A DNA stretch of 64,000 nt, taken from assembly GCA_963729695.1 (NCBI GenBank), contig CAVSOT010000007.1:1178001-1242000 (forward strand). Direction: 5' to 3'. The notes under the pieces were generated by a model. The model made no database searches. It was given only the letters and a program-made list of their open reading frames with translations, and was not told where the DNA came from. Shown here in pieces: positions 52,693 to 61,888 of this stretch (the stretch's first letter is position 1; each line of letters starts with the position of its first letter). A program made the position numbers and the translations under genes. The DNA comes from PALSA-693 sp963729695 (lineage in GTDB: Bacteria > Actinomycetota > Acidimicrobiia > Acidimicrobiales > Palsa-688).

Positions 52693-55077
52693 CTAGTTGA
52701 GATGGGGAAACGCTCCCTGCCGGGGGACCACGCCTGCCAGCTCGAGGATCCGCGCCGGTGGTAAGTGCTGTTCGTAGACGAATCCGCCCAGAGGAGCGAG
52801 CGCATCCTCGATGGCGTTGCACACCGTCACCGGGGATACGATCATCCCGCCCTCACCCACGCCCCGAAAGTTGACGTCGGGGTCGAGCGCGATGGTCTCC
52901 AGGTGCCTAACCTCGATTCTGGGCACGTCGACCGTGGTCGGGAGGAGGTAGTCCATCATGGTGGCGCTGAGACAGTTGCCCTCCGGGTCGTAGACGGATC
53001 GCTCGAGCAACACGGCGCCGATGCCCTGGGCCACGCCTCCGCGAATCTGGCCGGTCACCACGGCCGGGTTGATGAGCACCCCGCAGTCGTGCACCACCAA
53101 GTACCGGACGACCTGCACCAGGCCCGTGCCGATGTCGATGTCGACCACCGCGCAGTGGGTCCCGCCCGACCATCCCCCCGCCCCGCCGTCGTAGTCGAGG
53201 TCGACCCACAGGCCGGTCGACGGACCACCCGCCGCTGCCGCGTCTCCGGGCAGGGAAGCCACGACCTCGGCGAGCGACATGGCCCGGGCCGGCACGCCGG
53301 AGACCGAAATCCGACCCTGCTCGAGCCGCAGGTCCTCCACGCTGGCCTCGAACACGTCAGCTGCTGCCTCCAGCACCTTGCGCTTCAGGGCTCGGGCGCT
53401 GTGCAGCGCCGCGCCGCCGGCCATCGCCGCGCTCCGGCTCGCCCCCGTGTGGGCCGACGGAACGATGTCGCTGTCGCCGTACACCACACGCACCTGGTCG
53501 AACGGCACTCCCATCTCGTCTGCCGCGACCTGCGCGAGTGTCGTTTCATGGCTCTGGCCGTGTGGCATCTGGCCGGTAACGATCACGACCGTACCGGTGG
53601 GGTCGACATACATCTGCATAGGCTCGGAACCGAGCGGCTGGTCGCCGTTTCTCGGTCCCGGCGCAGCTTCGATGTACGAGGCCATCCCAATACCCAGGTA
53701 GCGACCTTTTGCCCGCGCCGCCGCCTGCGCGGTCCGAAAGTCGTCGAGGTCGATCTGCTCCGCGATCCGGTCCAGCGACGCATCCACGGTGATGCCGCGC
53801 AAGGTCCGTCCCGTGATCATCGACGCCGGCTGGTCCTCGGCCTTCACCACATTCATCCGTCGGATCTCCAAGGGTTCACGACCCAGATCCCTGGCCAGCA
53901 GGTCGATGATCCGCTCGCGCACAAAGGTCTCCGCCGCCCACGGGCCGCGATAGGGGACGTAGCTGGCTTTGTTGGTGACCACACACGTGAACTCGAAACG
54001 GTAGGCGGCGAGTCGGTAGGGGCCGGGAAGCATGGCCTCGATGAAATAGGGGAGTCCGGTGCCGATCCCTGGGTACGAGCCCGTATCCATGACCATCGTC
54101 GCCTTGATGCCCAGCATCCGACCCTCGTTGGTGTAGGCCACTTCGACGTCGAACGACTCTTCCCGGGCCTGGCCAGATGCGGTGAGGTGCTCGTAGCGGT
54201 CCTCGATGTACTTCACCGGGAGGCCCAGTCGGGTCGACGCAAAGGCGACCGCCACATCTTCGCGAGATGCCCCGGTTTTCAGCCCGAACGAACCCCCGAT
54301 GTCCCCGGCGCGCACCCGGATGCACGCGGGTGGCATCCCGAGCCGGCTGGCCAGGCTGTCGCGCTGGTAACGGACGCTCTGGTTGCTCGACCACACCTCG
54401 AGCCGCTGGGTGGCATGGTCGTAGTGGGCGACGCATCCCCGCGTCTCCATGGGCATGTTCTGGATCCGGTGCTGCTGCAACGAGGCTCGCAGGATCCGGT
54501 CTGCTGCGGCGAACACCCCTTCGACATCGCCGTAGCTGCTCACCTGGGGCGACACCAGGACGTTGGATCCCATGCTCGCGAATATGTGCGGGCTGCCCGG
54601 ATCGAGCGCCTGGGACGATTGGGTGACCGGAGGCAGAATCTCGTAGTCCACGTCGATCAGCTCGACTGCGTCCTCCGCGCCGTACCGGTTCTCGGCCACC
54701 ACCATGGCGATCGGATCGCCCACCATTCGGACCTTGTCGGTCGCCAGGCAGGGGTGAAGGGGGGGTCCGGGCGGGACGAGGATGGCAGTGTGGTACGGGC
54801 CCGGTGTCAGGTGCGGCTCGACGTCCGTCCCGACGTACACCGCGACGACGCCAGGACCCCGTCGCGCCGCCTCGGTGTCGATCCGTACGACTCTGGCGTG
54901 GGCCACCGGGCTGCGGAGGAAGGCGGCGTGCAGCATGGCCGGCAGCTCGATATCCCCGACGTAGCACCCCCTGCCGCTCAGGATGCGGGGGTCCTCGGTC
55001 CGCCGCACGGATGCGCCGGTGCACCGCTCGCCGACCGTATCCACGCCGTTCGTTTCGGCCCTCCGCCTACTGCTCAC
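52693..55077 (-). CDS. Molybdenum hydroxylase large subunit (xanthine/CO-dehydrogenase type)
   Basis: 794 residues, GTG start. Typical order of the aldehyde oxidase/xanthine dehydrogenase large subunit: ASVRRTEDPRILSGRGCYVGDI N-terminal hammerhead domain, GDIGGSFGLK molybdopterin-binding segment, TGQMPHGQSHETTLAQVAADEMG and the catalytic-Glu motif FRGVGEGG near the C-terminus. The active-site loop reads YVPYRGPWAAE instead of the AYRGAGRPE common in form II CoxL-like proteins, and there is no CO-dehydrogenase AYRCSFR loop. The FAD and iron-sulfur subunits are not adjacent, so partners must lie elsewhere. Probably hydroxylates an aldehyde or heteroaromatic compound. Confidence 0.88.
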   Translation of the reverse strand: MSSRRRAETNGVDTVGERCTGASVRRTEDPRILSGRGCYVGDIELPAMLHAAFLRSPVAHARVVRIDTEAARRGPGVVAVYVGTDVEPHLTPGPYHTAILVPPGPPLHPCLATDKVRMVGDPIAMVVAENRYGAEDAVELIDVDYEILPPVTQSSQALDPGSPHIFASMGSNVLVSPQVSSYGDVEGVFAAADRILRASLQQHRIQNMPMETRGCVAHYDHATQRLEVWSSNQSVRYQRDSLASRLGMPPACIRVRAGDIGGSFGLKTGASREDVAVAFASTRLGLPVKYIEDRYEHLTASGQAREESFDVEVAYTNEGRMLGIKATMVMDTGSYPGIGTGLPYFIEAMLPGPYRLAAYRFEFTCVVTNKASYVPYRGPWAAETFVRERIIDLLARDLGREPLEIRRMNVVKAEDQPASMITGRTLRGITVDASLDRIAEQIDLDDFRTAQAAARAKGRYLGIGMASYIEAAPGPRNGDQPLGSEPMQMYVDPTGTVVIVTGQMPHGQSHETTLAQVAADEMGVPFDQVRVVYGDSDIVPSAHTGASRSAAMAGGAALHSARALKRKVLEAAADVFEASVEDLRLEQGRISVSGVPARAMSLAEVVASLPGDAAAAGGPSTGLWVDLDYDGGAGGWSGGTHCAVVDIDIGTGLVQVVRYLVVHDCGVLINPAVVTGQIRGGVAQGIGAVLLERSVYDPEGNCLSATMMDYLLPTTVDVPRIEVRHLETIALDPDVNFRGVGEGGMIVSPVTVCNAIEDALAPLGGFVYEQHLPPARILELAGVVPRQGAFPHLN

Positions 55078-55149
55078 GAGGGATCACGTTCGCTATCTTC
55101 GCAGTCAAGGCCCTTGGCTCTCACGCCACCCGACGGAAAGCGACAGAAA

Positions 55150-56022
55150 ATGGATATGCGCATGGTCGCCACGCCGTTGCTTGACATCGGCTACCTCGAA
55201 GCCGGCGACCCGGACGGGCCGGTCGCCGTCCTCATGCACGGATTTCCTTATGACGCGCACGCCTGCATCGATGCGGGCGAGCAGCTGGCAGCTGAGGGCT
55301 GGCACGTGCTGGCCCCGTGGCTGCGCGGCTACGGCCCGACCCGGTTGCGCTCGCCTGACACCGTGCGAAGCGGTGAGCAGGCGGCACTGGGTTCCGACCT
55401 GCTGGCCTTTCTCGACGCGCTCGATGTGGACCGGGCAACCGTCGCGGGTTACGACTGGGGGGGCCGGGCGGCCTGCGTCGTGTCGGCGCTCTGGCCCGAA
55501 CGGGTTGCCGGTCTGATCACCGGCAACGGATACAACCTCTTTTCCACCGAGCTGATGCTGGAGCCCGAACCACCCGAGCAGGAGTGGCACTACTGGTACG
55601 GCTTCTACCTCCACTCGCCGCGCGGGGAGGCCGGTCTGCGAAGGTACACGCGGCCCTTCACCCGACTGCTCTGGGAGCAATGGTCGCCGAATTGGCAGTT
55701 CGACGACGCCACGTTCGAGCGCTCGGCCGTTGCGTTCGACAATCCGGACTTCGTCCCGGTCGTGGTCCACAGCTATCGCCACCGGTACGGCCTGGTACCC
55801 GGCGATCCGCGATATGCCGAGATGGAGACCCGACTGTCGTCGCGACCCGCTCTCGACGTCCCCACGGTGGTGATGATCAGCCAAAGCGGGTTGCGGCGGG
55901 ACTTCGCGCCCGACACCAGCCGCCTGCCGCGCCTCGTGGCGGAGTTACGCGTCGACGGCGGGCATAACCTGATCCAGGAGAACCCCGCGGAGGTGGTCGA
56001 GGCGTTCCGGCGGCTGAAGTGA
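55150..56022 (+). CDS. Epoxide-hydrolase/haloalkane-dehalogenase-like hydrolase
   Basis: 290 residues from the ATG at 55150. Nucleophile elbow VAGYDWGGRAA with D102 as nucleophile, oxyanion loop HGFPYD (about 30-35) and a late GGHNLIQENP carrying the catalytic His. Asp rather than Ser at the elbow fits epoxide hydrolases and dehalogenases. It is divergent from the molybdenum hydroxylase (72 bp between starts). It could open epoxides formed by the P450s nearby; that is inference. Tandem repeats of 33-34 bp start 6 nt after its stop. Confidence 0.88.
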   Translation: MDMRMVATPLLDIGYLEAGDPDGPVAVLMHGFPYDAHACIDAGEQLAAEGWHVLAPWLRGYGPTRLRSPDTVRSGEQAALGSDLLAFLDALDVDRATVAGYDWGGRAACVVSALWPERVAGLITGNGYNLFSTELMLEPEPPEQEWHYWYGFYLHSPRGEAGLRRYTRPFTRLLWEQWSPNWQFDDATFERSAVAFDNPDFVPVVVHSYRHRYGLVPGDPRYAEMETRLSSRPALDVPTVVMISQSGLRRDFAPDTSRLPRLVAELRVDGGHNLIQENPAEVVEAFRRLK

Positions 56023-56027
56023 ACCGT

Positions 56028-56128
56028 CCTGGTATCCGAAGAGCTGCTGTGGCAGCTGGTCCTGGTGTCCCGAAGAGCTGCTGTCGCCGGTGGTCCTGGT
56101 GTCCGGAAGAGCTCGTCTCGCCGGTGCC
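56028..56128 (+). repeat. Tandem repeat, 33-34 bp x 3
   Basis: Three units begin with CCTGGTRTCC at 56028, 56061 and 56095 and share CGAAGAGCTGCTGT-like and CGCCGGT segments. The array fills the whole gap between the two convergent genes. Confidence 0.9.
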
Positions 56129-56132
56129 TTCG

Positions 56133-57341
56133 TCAGCGGGGCGGCTGGACCGGGACGCGGACGCCCACCGTCACCGTGATCGAGTCCGGGAACCAATGGG
56201 CTCCGCCGGGATAGAAGGGCGCTCCGCAGGTGGTCTGCAGATATCGCATCTCCACCCCGATCCCCGACAGGTAGTCGTGCAACCCGAACCCGTACGCGTC
56301 CCGGATGACGTACGTGAGCTCGCCGACGTAGTCGCCTCCGATGGCTGCCAGCGCCCCAGAAACGTCCAAGCCCTGGGTGCCCCGGAAGCCCCAGTAGAGA
56401 TCCGGGATCGACTGATCGGTGAATCCGATAGGAGCGAGGAGATCCTGGCCCTGGTCGAGATCGACGGCCGCGACCCCGTCGTCCAGCCGGCTTTCGACGT
56501 AACTCCGCACCCGCTGGTCCTGCTGTTGGAAGGGGACGCTGCGCCCTGCTTCTGACGCTACCGCCGACCCGGCGTCAAAGTCGACCGGCGCTCCGGTCCC
56601 ACCGAGGAAATGATTGAGGAGCGTGGCGGCCGTCGGCAGGCCGCCGACCTGGAACGAGGTGGCGATCACGGAGCCGCGCTCCCGGTCGCTTTCGAAGGTG
56701 GCCGGGTTGCACGTTCTCGCCAGGGAGGAGGTGCCCTCGGCCTGGTCCTCGTCGTTGGGTCCGGGAACCGCGAGATGACCGGTGACGGAAAACGTAGTAC
56801 GAGCCCAGGACTGCGCCGCTCGAGCCCTGTCACTGGAGACGTGGGCGGTCGACCGGCCGGCCCCGACCACGATGGCGACCGAGTGGACGCTCGTGGGCCC
56901 GCACCATCCGGTCCCGGCCGGATCCAGAGGTCCTGTCCCTACGTAGCGTCCGGGCGCCTGGCTCGTCACCTGGATCGGACCGGCGTCGGGAGCGCAGCGG
57001 CTGGCGAAGAGCACCGTGCCTCGGTAGGTGCCCGGCCCCGTGCGTTCGAAGGCCAACACGTCCCCATTGGTCGCGACCCACGTGCCTTGAAGAGAACCGT
57101 TGTCGCTGGCCACGATCGGAGCTGGTACCGCCAGGCCACCGGCCGATGATCGCCCTCCGGTGTCTACGCCTCCACCGGCACCAGCCTGGTGGGCCGCGTC
57201 GGACGAACCGGACTCGGCTGCCGGCCCGGACCGGGACCCCGCTGCGCACGCCCCGGCCACGAGCGCGGCGCCCGCCAGGAGCATCGCACCGAGGCCCAAG
57301 GTGGCGCGCCGGGATCGTCTGCTGCCGCCCCCCGTCTGCAC
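56133..57341 (-). CDS. Hypothetical secreted lipoprotein
   Basis: 402 residues. Basic N-terminus (RRSRRATLG), hydrophobic core and lipobox-like VAGAC near residue 31, followed by a Gly/Ser/Ala spacer. The outer part has two Cys pairs and alternating hydrophobic strands (GTYRGTVLFASRCAPDAGPIQ; VHSVAIVVGAG; GDYVGELTYVIRDAYGFGLHDYL). No recognisable enzyme motif. The C-terminal SITVTVGVRVPVQPPR is strand-rich. Possibly a cell-wall-associated or binding protein. No partner gene is evident. Confidence 0.72.
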   Translation of the reverse strand: MQTGGGSRRSRRATLGLGAMLLAGAALVAGACAAGSRSGPAAESGSSDAAHQAGAGGGVDTGGRSSAGGLAVPAPIVASDNGSLQGTWVATNGDVLAFERTGPGTYRGTVLFASRCAPDAGPIQVTSQAPGRYVGTGPLDPAGTGWCGPTSVHSVAIVVGAGRSTAHVSSDRARAAQSWARTTFSVTGHLAVPGPNDEDQAEGTSSLARTCNPATFESDRERGSVIATSFQVGGLPTAATLLNHFLGGTGAPVDFDAGSAVASEAGRSVPFQQQDQRVRSYVESRLDDGVAAVDLDQGQDLLAPIGFTDQSIPDLYWGFRGTQGLDVSGALAAIGGDYVGELTYVIRDAYGFGLHDYLSGIGVEMRYLQTTCGAPFYPGGAHWFPDSITVTVGVRVPVQPPR

Positions 57342-57390
57342 GACCGCAGACTATCGGCCCAGGCCTGGCCAAGACCGGGCAGCCCTCCCC

Positions 57391-58230
57391 TCAAAGGTGG
57401 CCCAGGGCGGTGGCCAACGGCTCGAGCACGCCGGGATCCAGCGGTGGGCGCAGATAGATAACGCCCAGTTCGACGCCTACCTGCGCCAGTCCGGCGGCCT
57501 GCTCCGCCGTCGCCTCGGGCTCGCCGGTGAAGATGACGTGGCTGGACAGAAGGATCTCTTTCGGGTCGCGGTCGACGTCCTCGCAGTGCTGATGCAGGAT
57601 GTCGCGCTTGCGGGCGAAGTCCTCCGGGGTCCCGCCCACAAAGTTCCAGTGCTGGGCGAAACGGGCGGCCGTGCGGAGCGTCCTTTTCTCACCACTGCCG
57701 CCGATACAGATGGGGGGGTGAGGGCGCTGCACCGGTTTGGGCTCGTTGCGGGCGTTGCTGACCTGGTAGTACCGACCCTCGAACGTCGTCGTCTCCTGAG
57801 AAAGGAGGCCGACGATCACCTCGCACGCCTCCTCGAAGCGGTCGCTGCGCTCGCGTGGGGTGCCCAACTCGATGCCGTAGGCCCCGGATTCCTCCTCGTT
57901 CCATCCCGCCCCGATCCCGAGCTCGAGACGACCCCCGGAGACGATGTCGAGCGTGGTGGCCATGTTGGCCAGGATGGCCGGGTGGCGGTAGTGGATGCCG
58001 GTCACCAGCGTCCCCATCCGAAGCCGGGTGGTGGCTTGAGCCAGCGCCGTCAGCGTGATCCAGCCCTCCATGCAGGGCCCGGTGCTATCGGAGAAGATTG
58101 GATAGAAGTGGTCAAAGGTCCAACCCGACTCGAACAGGTCGATGTCGTCGGCGGCCTTCCACACGGCGAGCATGTCGGCCCAGGTCGTATCCTGCGGCGA
58201 GGTCTTGAAAGCGAAGCGCATGGAGTGCAC
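57391..58230 (-). CDS. LLM-class F420-dependent oxidoreductase, second type
   Basis: 279 residues; starts at 58230 (ATG) or at the better-placed ATG 58221 (MRFAFKT). Barrel motifs: DIDLFESGWTFDHFYPI, TLTALAQATTRLRMGTLVTG, RHPAILANMATTLDIVSGGR with LELGIGAGWNEEE, and RPHPPICIGGSGEKRTLR. This is the F420-binding LLM subgroup frequent in Acidimicrobiia and mycobacteria. It may reduce or oxidise a catabolic intermediate; the substrate is unknown. It stands alone, divergent from the DUF1345 gene. Confidence 0.9.
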   Translation of the reverse strand: MHSMRFAFKTSPQDTTWADMLAVWKAADDIDLFESGWTFDHFYPIFSDSTGPCMEGWITLTALAQATTRLRMGTLVTGIHYRHPAILANMATTLDIVSGGRLELGIGAGWNEEESGAYGIELGTPRERSDRFEEACEVIVGLLSQETTTFEGRYYQVSNARNEPKPVQRPHPPICIGGSGEKRTLRTAARFAQHWNFVGGTPEDFARKRDILHQHCEDVDRDPKEILLSSHVIFTGEPEATAEQAAGLAQVGVELGVIYLRPPLDPGVLEPLATALGHL

Positions 58231-58340
58231 GCTACGGCACGGGTTTGCGACCCGGCGCGTCTCCCCGCGTCAGGTTGGAATCGACGCTCTTGGCGCCCGG
58301 TCCTCGACGGGCGCGAGGCGATGCGGTAACAGTTGGGAGC

Positions 58341-59022
58341 ATGGCTACTGGTCCTCCCCGGCTGTATCACCACTGGATGAGTTCGGAAGCTCCCGCCCTC
58401 CGCCGGCTGGCGGTCGGTGGCGCGATCTGGGTCGTATTCGGACTCGCCGTCTCCCCGTTTGTCACCTGGCCGATGGCGATCCTCGTCGGGTGGGACTGCA
58501 GCGCGGCGACCTTTCTTGTCACCGTCTTACCCGTCATCACTCGTTCCGATGGTCCACGAACCAAGACGATCGCGACGCTGCGAAGACGAGACCCGCGACA
58601 TGGCCCGGCTCCTCGTGCAGCTGTCCTGTGGCGCCAGCCTGGTTGCTGTCGCCTTTGCCCTCGGATTGGCCAAGGACGAGTCCGGCGCCCGACGGGCGTT
58701 GGTCGTCGCCATCTCCCTGCTGACCGTGATTCTGTCGTGGATCGTGGTGAATACTGTCTTCACCCTGCGTTACGCCGACCTCTATTACAAATCGTCCACC
58801 GCCGCCGTCGATTTCGGCGGCGCCAGCGCCACGGACGTGCCCGATTATCGGGACTTCGCCTACTTGGCCTTCACCATAGGCATGACCTACCAGGTGTCGG
58901 ACACGGCGTTACTCAGCCGGGTCCTGCGCCGCACCGCGCTCTACCACGCTTTCTTGTCCTATTTCTTCGGCGTGGTGATCATCGCCACCGGCGTCAATGT
59001 CGTCGCCGGACTGGTGGGCTGA
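58341..59022 (+). CDS. DUF1345 membrane protein, frameshifted near 58580
   Basis: ATG at 58341 after GGGAG. The first frame reads MATGPPRLYHHW to TKTIATLR; the second resumes at EDETRDMARLLVQLSCGASL and ends at 59022. Adding one GC at GCG 58580-58582 joins them as TIATLREDETRDMARLL, giving 227 residues with five or so membrane segments and the DUF1345 ending FAYLAFTIGMTYQVSDT. The family is widespread and of unknown function. As sequenced the product would be cut in half. Confidence 0.8.
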
Positions 59023-59162
59023 GGGAGGGGCATTCCTCGCCGTAGCCGGTCGGGGCAGAACACGGCAGTGGAGGTGCTCTGGTATGTTCAGGCCATCGAC
59101 GGCGGCCGCCGCCGACGCGCCGTACCGACCAAGCCATCGAGCCCGACGAAAGACCGTCCTGG

Positions 59163-59615
59163 ATGCCGTTACGTCAGACCGTAAATCGGGTGGACCACGT
59201 GGTGATGATGGTGCGACCCGAAAACCTGGAGGCGTGTGTCGAGCGCCTCACCAATGTGCTCGGAGCGGAGTTCGAGTACTTTCTCTACGAGCCCCAGGGT
59301 CTGCGGGGCGCGATCTCCCTCGAATCGGGACTGGAGATCATCACCCCGTTGCAGGAGGACTCGTCGCTGGCGAGGCAGTTGGCCGCGCATGGAGAGGGCG
59401 TTCACTGGATCGTGTACGGCGTGCGTGACGCCGACGAGGCCAAGGCGCGGGCGGAAAGCCACGGTATGCCGACGTACCGCATTCACGATGTGCTCGGCTC
59501 GGGTATGTCCGAGTTCGCAGCAGAACACTTTCAAGTGCTCCGCGAATGCCACTTTCGGAAGCCGATTTTTGGGGCGCGAATCGTCGCCTCTCAACTCGAG
59601 CCTCGCCCGATCTAG
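59163..59615 (+). CDS. VOC/glyoxalase-fold protein
   Basis: 150 residues. Begins with the VOC strand VNRVDHVVMMVRPENLEACV (metal-type His in VDHVV) and has the second-module strand GVHWIVYGVRDADEAKARAE with a further His, then FQVLRECHF. Both betaalphabetabetabeta modules are present. Such proteins are dioxygenases, glyoxalases or binding proteins. It converges with the FMN reductase gene, overlapping by 4 nt. No metal or substrate can be assigned. Confidence 0.82.
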   Translation: MPLRQTVNRVDHVVMMVRPENLEACVERLTNVLGAEFEYFLYEPQGLRGAISLESGLEIITPLQEDSSLARQLAAHGEGVHWIVYGVRDADEAKARAESHGMPTYRIHDVLGSGMSEFAAEHFQVLRECHFRKPIFGARIVASQLEPRPI

Positions 59616-60172
59616 GGCCTCAGCGGGGCTGGTACCGAAGCGTCCGCCAGAGCTCTCAGAAGCGACTCGGCCTTAGCGATCGCCACCTCGTCGGTGACGT
59701 ACCCGTCGATCCCGATCATCCCTGAGGTGACCGGGACAGAGGCGCATGCGCCGTCGACAATGCGGGCATGGGCGTAGCCCAGGACGGTGCGGAGCTCGGC
59801 GTGGCCTCCTTCCGCACCTCTGGAGGAGGTGTTCACCCAGCCGACGGGCTTGTTGTAGATGGATCGGGGGTCGGGGTCGCCGATGCACCAGTCCAGGAGG
59901 TTCTTGAGCGAGCCCGGTAGCGCCCCGGCGTACTCGGGCGTCGAGAAAAGGATGGCGTCGGCCCCGTGGATCTGCTCGCGGAGGTGGGCGACCTCGGGGT
60001 CGAGCGGTGCGCCGTCGTCATCAGGGTTGAAGGCCGGCAATCGACCCAGGCCTTCGTACAGGTGACATTCGAGCCCCTGGGACGGGCGGGAGGCGGCGCT
60101 TCGCAACAACGCCGTGTTGGTGGATGCTCGACGGAGGCTTCCGGACACGAGAAGAACCGATGGGGTCACCAT
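59612..60172 (-). CDS. NAD(P)H-dependent FMN reductase
   Basis: 186 residues. Flavodoxin-like fold: LLVSGSLRRASTNTAL phosphate loop, DAILFSTPEYAGALPGSLKN with the Tyr/Pro isoalloxazine loop and PVGWVNTSSRGAEGG. The NADPH-dependent FMN reductase family (SsuE/ArsH-like) supplies FMNH2 to monooxygenases or reduces quinones and azo dyes. It is separated from the aldehyde dehydrogenase gene upstream by 54 bp on the same strand, so it likely belongs to that operon. It may supply flavin to an LLM-type enzyme (inference). Confidence 0.9.
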   Translation of the reverse strand: MVTPSVLLVSGSLRRASTNTALLRSAASRPSQGLECHLYEGLGRLPAFNPDDDGAPLDPEVAHLREQIHGADAILFSTPEYAGALPGSLKNLLDWCIGDPDPRSIYNKPVGWVNTSSRGAEGGHAELRTVLGYAHARIVDGACASVPVTSGMIGIDGYVTDEVAIAKAESLLRALADASVPAPLRP

Positions 60173-60226
60173 CTGGTCAGCATGCCGATGGACCGGGTGT
60201 ATTCCCCTCGAGGGACTGTGGTCGGG

Positions 60227-61675
60227 CTACACCGGCGGGTAGGCGATGGTTTTCACTTCCAGGTAGGCCTCGAGCCCCTCGGGTCCGAGCTCCCGGCCGA
60301 GTCCAGACTCCTTGAAGCCGCCGAAGGGGGTGCGGGGCTGCGGCGCCAGCCCTCCGTTGACGGTGAGGTTGCCCGCCCGTAGCCTCCGGGCCACGGCCAT
60401 GGCGCGATCCTGGTCACTGCTCCACACCCCGCCGGCCAAGCCGTAGCTGGTGTCGTTGGCGATCGAGATTGCCTCCTCCTCGTCACTGAACGGGATGAAC
60501 GACAGCACGGGCCCGAAGATCTCTTCCCGAGCCACCCGCATGCCGTTGTTGACGCCGGCCAGGACCGTCGGCTCGACGTACCAGCCCTTCTCCATATGGG
60601 CGGGACGCTTGCCGCCGGTGACGACCTTGGCCCCCTCGTCGGCTGCGATCTGGATGTACCCGAGCACGCGATCCTGTTGGCGCTTGGCGACGAGAGGCCC
60701 GATGACCGTCTCGGGGTCATGAGGGTCTCCGATGGTGAAGGTCGCGGCCGTGGCGGCAGCCAGCTCCACCGCGTCGTCGTACTGGTCGCGTTGAACCAGG
60801 ACCCGGCTCTGCATGGCGCAGACCTGCCCGGAGTTGTGTATGGCACCCCTGACGAAGCGGGGCATCACCGTGTCCAGATCGGTGTCGGCCAGGAAGATGA
60901 CTGCCGATTTACCGCCCAGTTCGAGCGACACCCGCTTCACTTGATTGCCGCACAGGGACATGATCCGCTTTCCGGCAGCGGTGGACCCGGTGAAAGCGAT
61001 CTTGTCGGTGCCCGGGTGGGTGACGAGATGCTCGCCGACCTCCCGCCCGCCGGGAACGATGTTGACCACCCCGGCCGGTACACCGGCCTCGTCGAACACT
61101 TCGGCGAGTACGAGTGGGCTGAGAGGCGATTCCGGCGGGGGCTTGAGCACCACGGTGCACCCGGCAGCCAAGGCCGGTCCGATCTTCCAGATCGACAACA
61201 CGGTCGGGCCATTCCAGGGAGTGATCGCCCCCACCACGCCGACCGGGTCCCTGACCACGGCGGCCACCGACGAGCCGATCACCTCGTCGCGCTCGAACGC
61301 ATAGGACGTGGCCAGGTCGGCGTAGTAGTCGAGTACCGGGGGCAAAATCGAGCACTGGCCCCGAGCCGACGAGACCGGGATTCCCATCTCGTCGACCTGC
61401 ACACCGATGAGGTCCGCTTCCCGCTTCCGCAGCTGTTCGGCTGCCGCACCGAGGACCGCACCACGGTCGGCCCGAGACATTCTCGCCCACGGGCCTTCGA
61501 AGGCGCGCCGGGCGGCAGCCACGGCGCGGTCGATGTCTTCGTTGACGGCGACAGGCACGCCCCCGACCACCTGTTCGCTAGACGGCGAGACGATGTCGAG
61601 GTGTTCGGTCCCCGCCGGACCCATCCAGCCACCGTCGACATAGAACTCGTTGCGATACATCAAGCGGTCGTCCAT
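60227..61675 (-). CDS. NAD-dependent aldehyde dehydrogenase
   Basis: 482 residues. Catalytic C286 in NSGQVCAMQSRV, general-base E252 in LELGGKSA, oxyanion Asn in ITPWNGPTVLSIWKIGPALA and cofactor motif FTGSTAAGKRI. A C-terminal NGGLAPQPRTPFGGFKESGLGRE completes a normal-length family member. It oxidises an aldehyde to an acid in the cytoplasm. The alcohol dehydrogenase gene lies 190 bp upstream on the same strand and a P450 before that, which suggests a stepwise P450-ADH-ALDH oxidation. Confidence 0.93.
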   Translation of the reverse strand: MDDRLMYRNEFYVDGGWMGPAGTEHLDIVSPSSEQVVGGVPVAVNEDIDRAVAAARRAFEGPWARMSRADRGAVLGAAAEQLRKREADLIGVQVDEMGIPVSSARGQCSILPPVLDYYADLATSYAFERDEVIGSSVAAVVRDPVGVVGAITPWNGPTVLSIWKIGPALAAGCTVVLKPPPESPLSPLVLAEVFDEAGVPAGVVNIVPGGREVGEHLVTHPGTDKIAFTGSTAAGKRIMSLCGNQVKRVSLELGGKSAVIFLADTDLDTVMPRFVRGAIHNSGQVCAMQSRVLVQRDQYDDAVELAAATAATFTIGDPHDPETVIGPLVAKRQQDRVLGYIQIAADEGAKVVTGGKRPAHMEKGWYVEPTVLAGVNNGMRVAREEIFGPVLSFIPFSDEEEAISIANDTSYGLAGGVWSSDQDRAMAVARRLRAGNLTVNGGLAPQPRTPFGGFKESGLGRELGPEGLEAYLEVKTIAYPPV

Positions 61676-61815
61676 CTGTCCTCCACTCGTTCGACCTCGG
61701 ATGACGCTTACCGATATTCCGGCTTGGGCCGAGGCTCCGCTAGTCTCGGCGAGACTACCGCAGCGATCCGGTCCTTCAAGAGGCGCTGGAGTCGACCGCG
61801 TCGACGGACCGGCTC

Positions 61816-61888
61816 AGCTGAAGATCACGACTGCCTTGCTTAGCTGAAGACCACGACTGCCTTGCTTAGCTGAAGACCACGACTGATC
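61816..61888 (-). repeat. Tandem copies of the alcohol dehydrogenase gene end, 26 bp x 2.8
   Basis: AGCTGAAGACCACGACTG-type units at 61816-61841, 61842-61867 and 61868-61888. Read on the minus strand, the last is the end of the ADH gene (VVVFS); its TAA (61866-61868) falls at the join with the second unit. Units two and one repeat the same codons and a stop, so three gene ends stand in a row. Confidence 0.92.

Noticed and set aside
52765..55077. Very long plus-strand open frame opposite the molybdenum hydroxylase gene
   Set aside because: It mirrors the real minus-strand gene through high GC in third positions; the translation is rich in Arg, His and Gly without domains. Only its last part, from 55150, is a true gene.
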